This document shows, piece after piece, positions 1 to 9,876 of a stretch of DNA of 38,583 nucleotides. Numbering within the stretch: position 1 is the stretch's first letter; every line of letters starts with the position of its first letter. A program made the translations under genes and the position numbers. A model generated the notes under the pieces. It did not search any database and was not told the DNA's origin. It saw nothing but the letters and a program-made list of their open reading frames with translations. This DNA comes from Pigoraptor vietnamica (Eukaryota; Opisthokonta; Filasterea), in contig CALSCQ010001573.1 in NCBI GenBank assembly GCA_943704525.1, positions 1 to 38,583 of the forward strand, in the 5' to 3' direction.

Positions 1-1005
1 GGGCGGGGGGGCGGGGGGGGACTGCTCGGTCGTACGATGCAGGTGTCACATTCCACAGACAACAGTGAGATTGAAATTCACCGCCGTGCTGCACGCAGTC
101 GACAGAGTGTCCTGATTGGGGCATGCTGCGCGAGCCGCAGCGGCAAAAAGGAGCACTGCGCACAAACCACACAAAGAGTCAGTCAGTTTGTCACTGGAGC
201 ACCGCTGAGACGCCTCGACACATACCAGCGAGAGCCACCTGCAGCGACTTCATTCTCGAGAAAGCGTGTTGCGAACGAGACAAACTGTCAGCGCAGAACA
301 CGCTCGCACCGTCGCAGTCTGTCGAGAACTTTTAACCAAACGTGCAGGATGTGGTGTGTGTGTGTGTGTGTGTGCGTGCGTGTGCCGCAGGTGACACTCT
401 GTCGACCTCCCTCACCAAATTTAGCAAAAGCCACTTCTTTAAAAGGGACCAATCGTATGCAGAGAAACTTTCCGATTTCCGTCAGAAATTATTTCCGATA
501 GGCGTTGACGACGTAAATTCTGCCGAAATCTCGGATAGGATGCTTGTTTCAAAGGCTGCCGAGAGTTCGGCAGGAACGTTTTGATTGTAGAAAATTTATT
601 GCGAAGTTAGGCCTATACATTTGCTATTGAACTTTCAACTGAGTAATTAAATTAGTCACCCTACAAAAATTGCTTTATTGCTGTTGTGATATCGCGTACG
701 AGACGAAAATTAGTAGAATATATTCCACAGCGAAACAGGAAGCCAGCTGCTGAGCACTGGGCTGGTCCGTGTGTTTGCACACGGCCGTGGTTGTAAACAG
801 TCGCTTCAATTCGGTCGTAATCGCAAACGTCGTTCCCGTCTCTGACTCTGCTTCGTATGAGTGTGTGCATTTCGAACGTCTCGCGCGGCTGGGCTCCTGC
901 CCCTGAGTTTTTGATGGCCTGGAGCAGCGTGCGTGCGGCTGTGCGTTGACAAAAGTGCGAGGTCACACCCACACCTCGCTCTCTCGAGGGCCTTAGTCTG
1001 CGGCA
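1..1005. other. upstream region without a recognisable gene
   Basis: About 1 kb before the first gene. It opens with a G-rich tract interrupted by single C bases (1-20), which looks like an assembly end. A TG microsatellite lies at 354-384 and an AT-rich stretch at 580-720. Open frames of up to 154 codons occur here, but none has a recognisable domain or fits the splice pattern seen downstream. The last few hundred bases presumably hold the promoter and 5' UTR of the DENND5-type gene; no clear TATA box was found. Confidence 0.6.
354..384 (+). repeat. TG microsatellite
   Basis: A run of TG dinucleotides that decays into TGCG at its right end. It lies in the untranslated upstream region and is not part of any supported gene. 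Confidence 0.85.
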
Positions 1006-1836
1006 ATGGAGACTCAGCGCCTTGTTGATTACTTCGTGGTGTGCGGTCTCAACCAGGTTCTTGAGGATGACGGGGTATGTGTGTCCGGAGTCGAAAGTGC
1101 ACGCACTGTGCGACTGTGCAGTCTAACAGCATGGCATGTAATACGGGCGTGTACACGTGCCACTCACACTTCTCTCCAATGCCATGAATGCCATGAACAC
1201 ACCTCATTGATGATTTTACTTTATATTGTTACTTGCGCACTCAATAGCGCGACTTGGGTGTGCGCTATGGCGTCGTCAAGTCTTATCCACAAGTGATCCC
1301 CGACGACCCCCTTGACGAGGTAACCGGACTGCGTTACTTTGGTGTATGTTCGTGCGTTACCGTTGTGTCTAATGTGCGGGTTGTTTCGACGCTGTGTCGC
1401 AACTGCTCACTGATAACGCGCGACAGAATGCCGTGTGCATGTTCGCGTTCCCAAACGGTTTTCGCGCGTTGCGGGCATCCGACAACGATGCCGCTGCGGT
1501 GCTCGAGAAGCCCGCGTTTCACCCGTTCGTCATTACGAAAGAGGACGGCACGCGCGTGCGGGGCGCTTCTCTCGTCTTTTATCGCAAGTCGCCGGAAGTG
1601 ACAGAGGCTGTCGCCAGGCGGGCGTCGACGCTGTCCAACTCAGCGCGCTCATCGTGCTACTCGCAGCTGTGCGCCGTGCACTCCGAGACGGAACGGCAGC
1701 GGCAAACGGCGCGCGCCCATGCAGCGGGGTTGCCGTCGCCCACGACATTCGAACCTTGCTATTCGCCAACGTGTCCGCTGCTGAAAAAGAGCGGCACCCT
1801 CGAACGCATCGCGCAGCAGGCACGTCTTGTTGCGAT

Positions 1837-1882
<46 letters not shown>

Positions 1883-4800
1883 AGTGTGTGTGCGCGCGTG
1901 TGTGTTTGTGTGTGGGTGTGTGTGCGTGCGTGCGTGTGTGTGTGTGCGCGCGCGGGTGTGTGTGTGTTTGTGTGTGTGTGCGCGCGCGCGTTTGTGACTG
2001 TGGCTCCGTTGATAGTGTAGCAATTGGCTGATGATGCAGTACGCCGACAGGTGGCGTGGGAAAAGGCGGCAGAGGACTTGTATGTCCCGCAGGCGCTCGT
2101 GTTGTTGTCGCGCCATCCGTTTGTGAAGGCGCAACGCGAGTATCTCTTCCAGCTTTACGAGATTGCGTGCGCCGAAGGGCCACACCCGCGCGCGTCCCTC
2201 CCACTCGAGGAGTACGTCCACTACCTGGTCAGTGGCTGCGTGCGACCCGTCGATCTGCCTGTTCTCCTGAGACGACGCAGCGGTGGATGTTTTTGTGCAG
2301 ACGTCGTCAACACGGCGTTCCTATTTGAATTCTAGCGATAGCATTGTGACAATTGCGAGGCGTCGTCGGTGCCTGACGTGCGTTTGTCCTCGGTGCAGAT
2401 GTCGTGCGTGCCGCTGCCCGTGCCCGGCACCACTGTGGAGTTTGAGCTCCTCCGCCCGATGTCGCTAAGCCGGCCGAACGCGACGGACCTCCCTCTCCAC
2501 GACTTCTCGCTCGAGCCACTCTTCAAGGGCTTTGGGGTGGACGGCGTCATTGATCTCGTCGAGGTGCGTGTGGGCGCTCGCGCTTGTTGAGCACCGTTGT
2601 GACTCGAATGCGACTGTAGCAATATCATTTGTCCGTGTGTTTTTCGCATTGGGAACGCGCCGACGTGTATGGTACACTCCCAATCTCTTCCACCCACCGC
2701 TCTGACTTGCTGACAACTCAACGCACGTAGTCCATTCTCCTCGAGCGAAAGATGCTTGTGCGCTCGCGCGACCTGGAACTGATGGCGACGGTCCTCGAGG
2801 GCCTCGTTGCGCTCATGTACCCCTTTGCGTGGAACCACGTGTACGTCCCCGTGCTGGGCGAAGGGCTGCTCCACTTTCTCGAGGCACCCGTCCCCTACAT
2901 CATGGGTGTGCCGCACGGTGCGTTGCGCGGCGTGCTGGACTTCCTTTGTGTTTGTGTGTGGATTATGTGCGTTTGAGTGGGTGCGTATTCGTCTCACCCG
3001 TGTGTGGTATTGCGACAGGACTCTTGGACGACGCGGCCCTTGCCGGCTTGGACGACGTCGTTTTCGTCGACCTCGACACGATGACCGTCGAGATCAAGGA
3101 CGTTCTCCCGCACCTTCCCGAGCGCGACACGCTCTTCACCAAGCTCTCTTCGATCCTCTCGCAGAGCACCGATTACGAGGCGGACGGCGGCGGCGATCGC
3201 GTCGCCTCGCTGCCCGTCCCGTCGGTGTCGACAATCGGGCCCAAGTTGTCCGGATACCCGAACGACGCCCTCCGGTGGATATTCGCCGACTACTTTGTGG
3301 GTCTGTTCATGGAGTACGCGAGCTTTCTGCACATGCCGCGGCACAAGGAGGGCTGGGAGAACGAGGCCATCCGAATGGGCCTCCGCCTCTTCGACCGCAT
3401 CGCCTTCCTCTCGGACCAGCCGCCGGACTACGTGCCGTTCTTCACGCGCTTTGTGGGCACGCAGGCGTTCTCGTCGTTCATCGACGCAAAGATCAGCTCG
3501 ATCGCCGTCACGGACGAAGACCCCGACCCTGCCGTCGAATTTATGGACGGCCGCATCGAGCACAAGCGCAAGCGTGCCGGCTTTATCATGACGCCCTCGT
3601 TCCGTCACCAGCGCGCGACGAGCGTCTCGTCGTTTACCGGCAGAAAGGTCATGGCACCGCGGCCCATGCCATATCGCGACGCGAGTGACAGCGAGGAAGA
3701 AGTGCTCGCGGCCCCTAAGGCGCCCGCGGACCGATTTGCATCGCTCAATTTCACGGGATATCCCGTCTTTCCCTCTTCCCCCGTTGTGGCCCCGCCCACA
3801 GCGCAGGCAGCGCCGGAAAGCTCATCGCCTCGTCCGCGAGGATCGTTTTTGCAGGCCGGGGGCGAGGGGCGCCGTGGGTCCGTGCTTGGGATGTTGTCAC
3901 GACAGAAGAGGCGCCCGTCGGTCATCCCGACAGTACGCGCTGTGGGTGAAGGAGCGGAGGGATCGTCGCCAGCCGTGCCGTTGCTCGTGGTGGGGGGTGC
4001 TGCGCCGCCGAGCGCACCGGCCGCGGGGGCGGACCAGGCGCAGTTTGTGGCGGCCGTGCTGGACGAGTGCAGCAAGGTGATCAAGCAGCTCGTCGTCTCG
4101 AAATTTGCCGACAGTTCCGCGCATGGCTCGCGGTGCACGAGCACGGAGGACCTCCTCGCCGCCGCCACTGCGTCGGACCCGAAGCCGCAGGACGCCGCGG
4201 ACGCCCCGCCGACGCCGACGGGCGCAAAAGTGCCGAAGAGGACGAGCATCATTGCGACGGAGAAAGTGCTCGCGGAAATCACGGCGAGCCAGGCGGATGC
4301 GCTGGTGACTATGCTGTGCGAGATTGTCGAGCAGATCTTCAACTATGGGCTGCGCACGACGGAGGGTGCCGGGCGTGGCCGCGCGGCGTTCTGGTCGTTT
4401 GTGTCGCAGTGCACGCTGCCGGAGGGGAGCGAGGTCTTTGACGACCGGTGAGTGGTTTATTTTATTATTTTTTCTTCTTTTCCTTACTTTCCTCTTTGCC
4501 GTTTGAGCGCCTGTGCGTGTGTCATTCATAGCCACTGTGTCGATGCTCACGCGCGGCATCCGTGTCCCGTGCGTTTGCAGAGCTCGCATCCAGCAGCTGA
4601 GCGAGCTCAAGACGGACGTCGGCCGTGGGCGCAGCTTCATTCGCCTCGCCGTTGAGAAGAAGCTCTTGGCGGAGCACCTCGAGGAGTGCCTGAAGGACGA
4701 GTCGCTGTTGGAGTGGGTCTTGCGGATGTGCAGTCGCTCTCCCATTCGTTTTCTCCATCTTTCAAATCCGTTTCTGACACATTAATAATCTCTGTTGTCT

Positions 4801-7424
4801 TCAGTGTTAGCCACTGTCCCTGAAAAGCCTGTCTCGGGTTCAAATTTATTGGCGTTCGCATTCGTGCCAACGCTATCCGACGCCCGTTCTGATGTGTATC
4901 CCTCTCGTATTTGCTCTTAGGCGTCTGTACAAGGAGTACGCGTTTGTGCGGTCGGAAGAGGCGCGCTTCACCCTCATGTCACGCCTCGCGGCCCTTCGCG
5001 CGGTGGACATCCACAGCTTCAGCACCAAGAACTACGACGGCGAGTCGCACACGTACCACGTGAGCGTGCACACGGCCGACGTGTTCCGGGCGGGGTCTTC
5101 GGCCAACACGTTCGTCTCGCTGGAAGGGCGCGACGGACGCACCGACACGCTCAAGCTGGAGGGCCGCTTTGAGCGTGGGGCGATCGACCAGTTTGACGTG
5201 TCGTCCGCCTTCCTCGGTAGGCATGCGCGTCCCTGTGTGTTCCGACGCCTCTTCCATCGTTCTCTGCGCTCGCGCGCACGTAGATCTCTTTCCTTCATGC
5301 TAACAGTTCATTTACGGCAGGACCCCTGCACACGGTGACGATTGGCCACGACAACTCCGGATTCTCGCCGGGATGGTTTTTGGACAAGGTGAGGAACGGC
5401 GACAATGGGCGGGTCATGACTTTCATCCTTTGTCATTACATGTCGCGACAAGTTGTGCAATGTCTGATGGTCGTCTTGGTCTCTCGAAGGTTGTGGTGGA
5501 GCACGTGCAGACGGGCCGCATATACGAGTTTCCCTGCCGCAAGTGGCTCGCACTGGACGAGGACGACGGGCAAATCGTGCGTGAGCTGCGCGTGTCCAAC
5601 GTGACGACGCGTTCGCAGCAGCGAGCGGCTGAGCAGGCGGCGCAGGCGGCCGCCCTCACGTCCGCCCTTGCCAACAAGCTTGCGTCGGGTGCGCTCGGCG
5701 GCATCGGAGAGGCGTTTTCGAAGACTCTGACGCGCTCGTTCTCTCTCAAGACATCGCTCTCAGGGACGCTGAACGAGTCGCTGTCATCGTCGTCGCTCAA
5801 GGGCATGTCGGCCTCACCGGCCCAGGCGCCTGCAACGCCCCAGTCCGCGCAGCCGGCCCCTGCGTCGCCAGCCCCGTCGGCAGAGAAACCGACAGCCACA
5901 CCCGCACCCGCGGCAGCAGCGCCTCAGGCGGGTCTGAGCGCGCCGCAGTCGACGCCGGCTTTGGAGGGCAGCACAATGTCGCCGTCGCCGCGCATGTTGC
6001 GCAAGGAAATGTCGCTGCTGAAGGAAGAAACGTCGCGGCGCGTCTCGAACGTAATGGCGGCGTTCTCGCAGAAGACGCTCATGCGCTCGGCGTCCCTCCC
6101 TGTGGGTGCGCAGGGCTCGCCGGCGGGCGCCGTGAGCAGCGCACCGGTAGGCCCCGTCTACGGCTACCCTGCGGAACCGCCCCGCGTGCTTGTCGAAATG
6201 CGAGAGCTTGACGGCGACGCGACGCTGCAGCAGCTTCGCCAGGCCATCAAGGCGCTGACGGACCACTTTGAGACGCCGAGCGACCGCACGCAGGAAGAGC
6301 TGGGCAACAGCGACGTGAACTCGCAGATAAGCATGCTCACACGGATGGGGTTTGCGACGGCGATCGAGCAGACGCTCTTCTACGGTTTCAAGTCGTCGCG
6401 GCTGTTTGGGGCGCCGTACCGCCTGTGGAATTTCATCGAGAAGATCGAGCGGCCCGAGCGGAAGGTGTCGGCGGAGGAGGAAGCGACGCCGGAGTACGCG
6501 GCCGAGATGTCGTTCTTTGAGATTGTTGGGAAGATCAAGGCGCACCCGTACAGCGCCGTCGACGCCAAGGTGAGAACTGCCCGCCGCGCACGCGTTGCAC
6601 ACTCTGTCGCCTCAGCTTGTTTCTGTCGTGCTAATCGGCTTTCCTCTCGCGTTTCTTTTTTTTTTTGCTCCTTTGTCGCGCCGCAGTTTCGGGCGTTCAT
6701 CTGCTACGGCCTCAAGTGAGTTCGGCAGTGGTGTTGTGCGTGGTGTTGTCGTGGGCAAATGCGTGCCAAATTTGCAATCCCTGCTCCCTCATCCCTTTCA
6801 CAATGTTTACATTGGGGCCATGAGCCAAAATGTGTCCGTGCGAGACTCGCGGTCCCGCACTCCACCTCACCCTCTGCGACCATTCCCCGCAGCCTGCGCA
6901 TGCTGCATCACTGGATTCAAATTCTCGCCAACAATCCGCTGACGGTCAAGTGGTTCGATAAGTCGATCTCGTTCCTCCGCAACCCGACGCTCTTCCAGCT
7001 GCTCTCGAAGCACCTGCAGCGAATCCGCACCTTCCCCTTCTCCATTGCCGTGACGATCGACCTTCCGGAGCCCCAGCTCCTCGAGGACCCGAGCAAGCCC
7101 TCGACGCCCGCGGACGCGCAGGAGAACGAGACGACAAACGACATTGCCGACACGGTCAGCATTGTGTCGGCGTCGTCCGAAGCGAGCGCCGACCCCTCCG
7201 CGCCATCCACGGCCGCACCCAGCGGCGGCGGTGCGGGTGGAGAGCGACGGAGCCGCGGCGCATCGCTGTCCAGACAGAACAAGCTGTCGGACGCCGAAGT
7301 GCCCTCGTCAGGGGAATCAGCGGCCGCAGCACCCGCGGCGGAAAGTTCCGACGCCGTCGCTCGCTCTCGGCCACCGGCGCAAGCGCGGGACGGCGACCTG
7401 CCCACAATAGTGGACGAGGAGTAA
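1006..7424 (+). CDS. DENND5: DENND5-type Rab guanine nucleotide exchange factor (DENN-RUN-PLAT-RUN)
   Basis: Thirteen exons: 1006-1074, 1248-1319, 1427-1837, 2021-2227, 2399-2563, 2731-2917, 3019-4447, 4581-4712, 4921-5216, 5321-5388, 5490-6569, 6687-6715, 6893-7424. They join in phase into 1558 residues. The start carries the family opening [11 protein letters not shown]. In order: uDENN with [16 protein letters not shown] (about 7-185), cDENN with [20 protein letters not shown] (about 190-400), dDENN (about 445-530), an alanine/proline/serine-rich linker, a first RUN domain (about 700-920), PLAT (about 932-1045, with [13 protein letters not shown]), a low-complexity linker, a second RUN domain (about 1245-1450) and an acidic tail. 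This is the order known from animal DENND5A/B (Rab6IP1), which activate Rab39-class GTPases and bind Rab6 through RUN1. Golgi/endosome action and target Rab are inferred from the family. The linkers make it longer than the roughly 1280-residue animal proteins. Confidence 0.93.
1838..2020 (+). repeat. TG-rich intron 3 of the DENND5 gene
   Basis: This 183-bp intron is almost entirely TG repeat with CG interruptions, and the repeat begins at the donor GT itself. The acceptor is the TAG at 2018-2020. Long cysteine/valine frames read through it are artefacts: the flanking exons join in phase and restore the DENN sequence. Confidence 0.85.
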
Positions 7425-7510
7425 ACAGCGCATATTCGTGTGTCTCCTCTGGGTCGTCCTTGATGGCAGTCGGCACAAAAGTGTCAGTGCGTGCACGAAC
7501 GAAGGCGATG
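7425..7510. other. convergent gap between DENND5 and LRR genes
   Basis: Only 86 bp separate the two stop codons, so the 3' UTRs must be very short or overlap in antisense. No canonical AATAAA signal is visible on either strand. Confidence 0.6.
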
Positions 7511-9008
7511 CTATAGCACGAGGGATGCAAGGAAGGCCTCTCGTCGACGTGACTCTTCGATTGCGCGCTCCGCCATGGCCCGCGCGGCCGTGTTGTGCGC
7601 GCGCAGCCACGCGCCCCCCGCAGAGCTTGACGCGCACAGCACGCACCCGCATGCCTCCATCTGCGTGCCGTGACGGAGCAAACACGACATCGAGCACACG
7701 CAGATGGATATGGGCACGCGTTGGCCTTCAACGTCCGCCCCTTCGTCACGGGCATCGACGCTCGTGTCTGCCGTGTGCTCGTCCGCGTTCGTGCACAGCA
7801 CAAACGTGTCGTCTACCGCCGCAATGGGCGCAGTGGGCGGGAAATGCGTCTCCCCACACACGTCACAGGTGAACCGTCCCGCAAGCATCGCCGCCATGTC
7901 GGCCGGCAGCAGCCAGTCGGACGGAACATCCTGGTCCGCCGCGAGTTCTCGCGTGAGCGACACTGAGCACATGTGCAGCAATGACCGCACGCGACTCGCT
8001 TCGACTTTGGCCGACGGTCGTTCCGCAGAGCCCAGAACGACAGCGATGGTGTTGCTCACTCCCGGCACGTTGTACAGCAGCACGGTGCGGAGGCGCTGGA
8101 GGCGGAGTATGGCGGGCGGAAGGGCGCACACTCCCGTGTCCGCGAGTGTGATCGCCTCGATGTCAGGGAGGGACGCAAGCAGCGAGGGAGGGAGATGGCG
8201 GAGGCGCGGATTCTTGCTGAGATCGAGCGATCGCAGCACCGTGCGCGGGGCCTTGACGTCCCTGTCGGCTGCCGCGTATAAGCCCGCGATCTCATTGAAC
8301 CGGCCCACCAGCTCGGGCACAACGGCGAGGTGCAGTCCACGCAGAGTGAGGTGCGTGCTCGATAGGAAGATGCACGTCTCGATCCGCTCGTACACCTCGT
8401 GCCATTCGGGACCGCACGTGAGGGCGTCGTAGGCGCACGTGCTCGCAAACAACGAGAATGCCATCACGGCGCCATCGGCACAGTCGACGGCAATGCGCGG
8501 GACGCGCTGTTGCAGCGCAGACAGTGCGCGCGCATTCTCCGAGGCGATGCTTCGGCGCGCCTGTCGCGTTAAAGATGCGACTTCCAAGTGCGCCGTTACG
8601 TCTGCGACGAGGCGAGCGAGGATGCCGGACAGTCCCCACGGCCGGTGGCGCCCGCCCAGCTGGAGCGACTTGCGATGCAGCCACGTGACGCCGTCGAGAA
8701 GCGCCACGTAATCGCGCGATTGGAGACCGCGGTGCGCCTTGCGACGGTACTCGAGAATGGCGCGCGTGTTTCGCCCGACGCGGATCAGACCGCACCGTGC
8801 GATGTCGTCGTCATCGCTGCGCGAGTGAGATACAAGGTTTCACGATGAACGCTGAAGCAGTGAAGTCACAAACAAGCACCCCCATCCCTCCTCCTCCCCG
8901 CATTGCACGTGATGCTCACAGGGTCGGCTGCGACTCGACGCACCTCTCGGATTCAGACGAGTTGGACTGTGAGTCTTCCGACAGCGGCGACTGGAAAAAG
9001 CGCGACAT
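7511..9008 (-). CDS. leucine-rich-repeat protein with cysteine-rich C-terminal half
   Basis: Two exons on the minus strand: 8944-9008 (first) and 7511-8816. The protein is 456 residues. The ATG at 9008 opens a short exon (MSRFF..., then Ser/Glu-rich) that splices in phase into an acidic run of four Asp. A GTG further in has no ATG in frame before an upstream stop, which is why the two-exon model was chosen. Residues about 190-310 hold leucine-rich repeats (LRSLDLSKNPRLRHLPPSLL, then ITLADTGVCALPPAIL). The C-terminal part has paired cysteines (CDVCGETHF near 340, then about eight Cys over CVCSMSC...CGCVLC near 390-415) that could bind zinc. A role as a binding or adaptor protein is inference. 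The N-terminus resembles that of eIF3c by composition only; no other eIF3c region is present. Confidence 0.8.
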
Positions 9009-9361
9009 GGGGCCTTCGCGTGTTGACGCTACGTGGCACAGCGAACGCTGCGGGCAGGGAAACGTATTTTCGCGTCGGTGCGCTACAGTACTTTGGCGTC
9101 TGTGCGCTACAGTACTTTGGCGTCGGTGCGCTACAGTACTTTGGCGTCGGTGCGCTGCAGTACTTTCAGCTTCCGGTTGATGTTGCGTGGGACTGTGAGA
9201 TGATCGAGACAGTCGTCATTTGCGTGGGTAACCTGATCAAACACTGTGTCGAAAAAATACATTCGGCGCAACCGAAGACGAACACACGCGGCTCGCAAAA
9301 ACCCGCACGCGCAAATACACACGCACACGGCGCGCACGCACAGACACAATTTGCTTCCGTC
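9009..9361. other. intergenic region between LRR gene 5' end and CCDC180-like stop
   Basis: This 353-bp stretch must hold the LRR promoter and the 3' UTR of the CCDC180-like gene. Its main feature is the four-copy 24-bp repeat at 9077-9172. A plus-strand frame crosses it and continues antisense into the CCDC180-like gene; it is treated as a shadow. Confidence 0.6.
9077..9172 (+). repeat. 24-bp tandem repeat, four copies
   Basis: Units lie at 9077-9100, 9101-9124, 9125-9148 and 9149-9172. The first three differ at one base; the last has diverged at its 3' end. The core CTACAGTACTTTGG occurs in three units. The repeats lie about 70-165 bp upstream of the LRR start codon on the other strand, so they could be promoter elements; that is inference. 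Confidence 0.9.
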
Positions 9362-9844
9362 TCAGATGGCGAAGCTCTGGCGCAGGCCGCCGACGCGCTT
9401 GACCCAGTGCTGCTGCCAGCGCGTCTCCTCCGAGATCCACTCCTGCTCGCCCTGAACAAGCTTCCCGACAGACTCGCGCGCGGCCGCGAGGTACTTCTCG
9501 TACGTCTCGTCGCGCGTCGCGATCACCGCCTGGTGAGTCGGTGTGTAGTTGCTCGAGAACCCGGGCAGCGCCACGCCCGGCTGTCCCTCCAGCACCTGTG
9601 CGGGCGGAAGGGGCGGCGGCGGCGGCGGGGCTTCGCCAGCGACTGCGGCACGGAGGGTCGGGACGGTGAGCGCGCCCAAAGGAAGGCCCGGCCACGTGCG
9701 CGTGGGATAGCTCTGCGCTTGCGCCTGCTGCGCGCCCTTGCGGCCGTCCTGCACGGCGTCGTAGGGGTCTTGCGCGGCCTCCTTGAGCATGCGCTTGATC
9801 GACTTGCGCTTGCCGGCTGCGTGGGCGGTGGAAGCGGGTGAGAG

Positions 9845-9876
<32 letters not shown>

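Noticed and set aside
37-501. 154-codon open frame at the left end
   Set aside because: It crosses a TG microsatellite, has no recognisable domain, and codon use is unlike the real exons.
1838-2020. cysteine/valine-rich coding sequence from TG repeats
   Set aside because: Flanking exons join in phase without it, and the same pattern recurs in many introns.
9006-9008. start of an eIF3c gene
   Set aside because: Only the first five residues and acidic composition agree; the downstream protein is an LRR protein with no eIF3c helices.
8903-9841. 312-codon plus-strand open frame across the 24-bp repeats
   Set aside because: It has no domain, passes through repeats and runs antisense to the last CCDC180-like exon, whose spliced frame is well supported.
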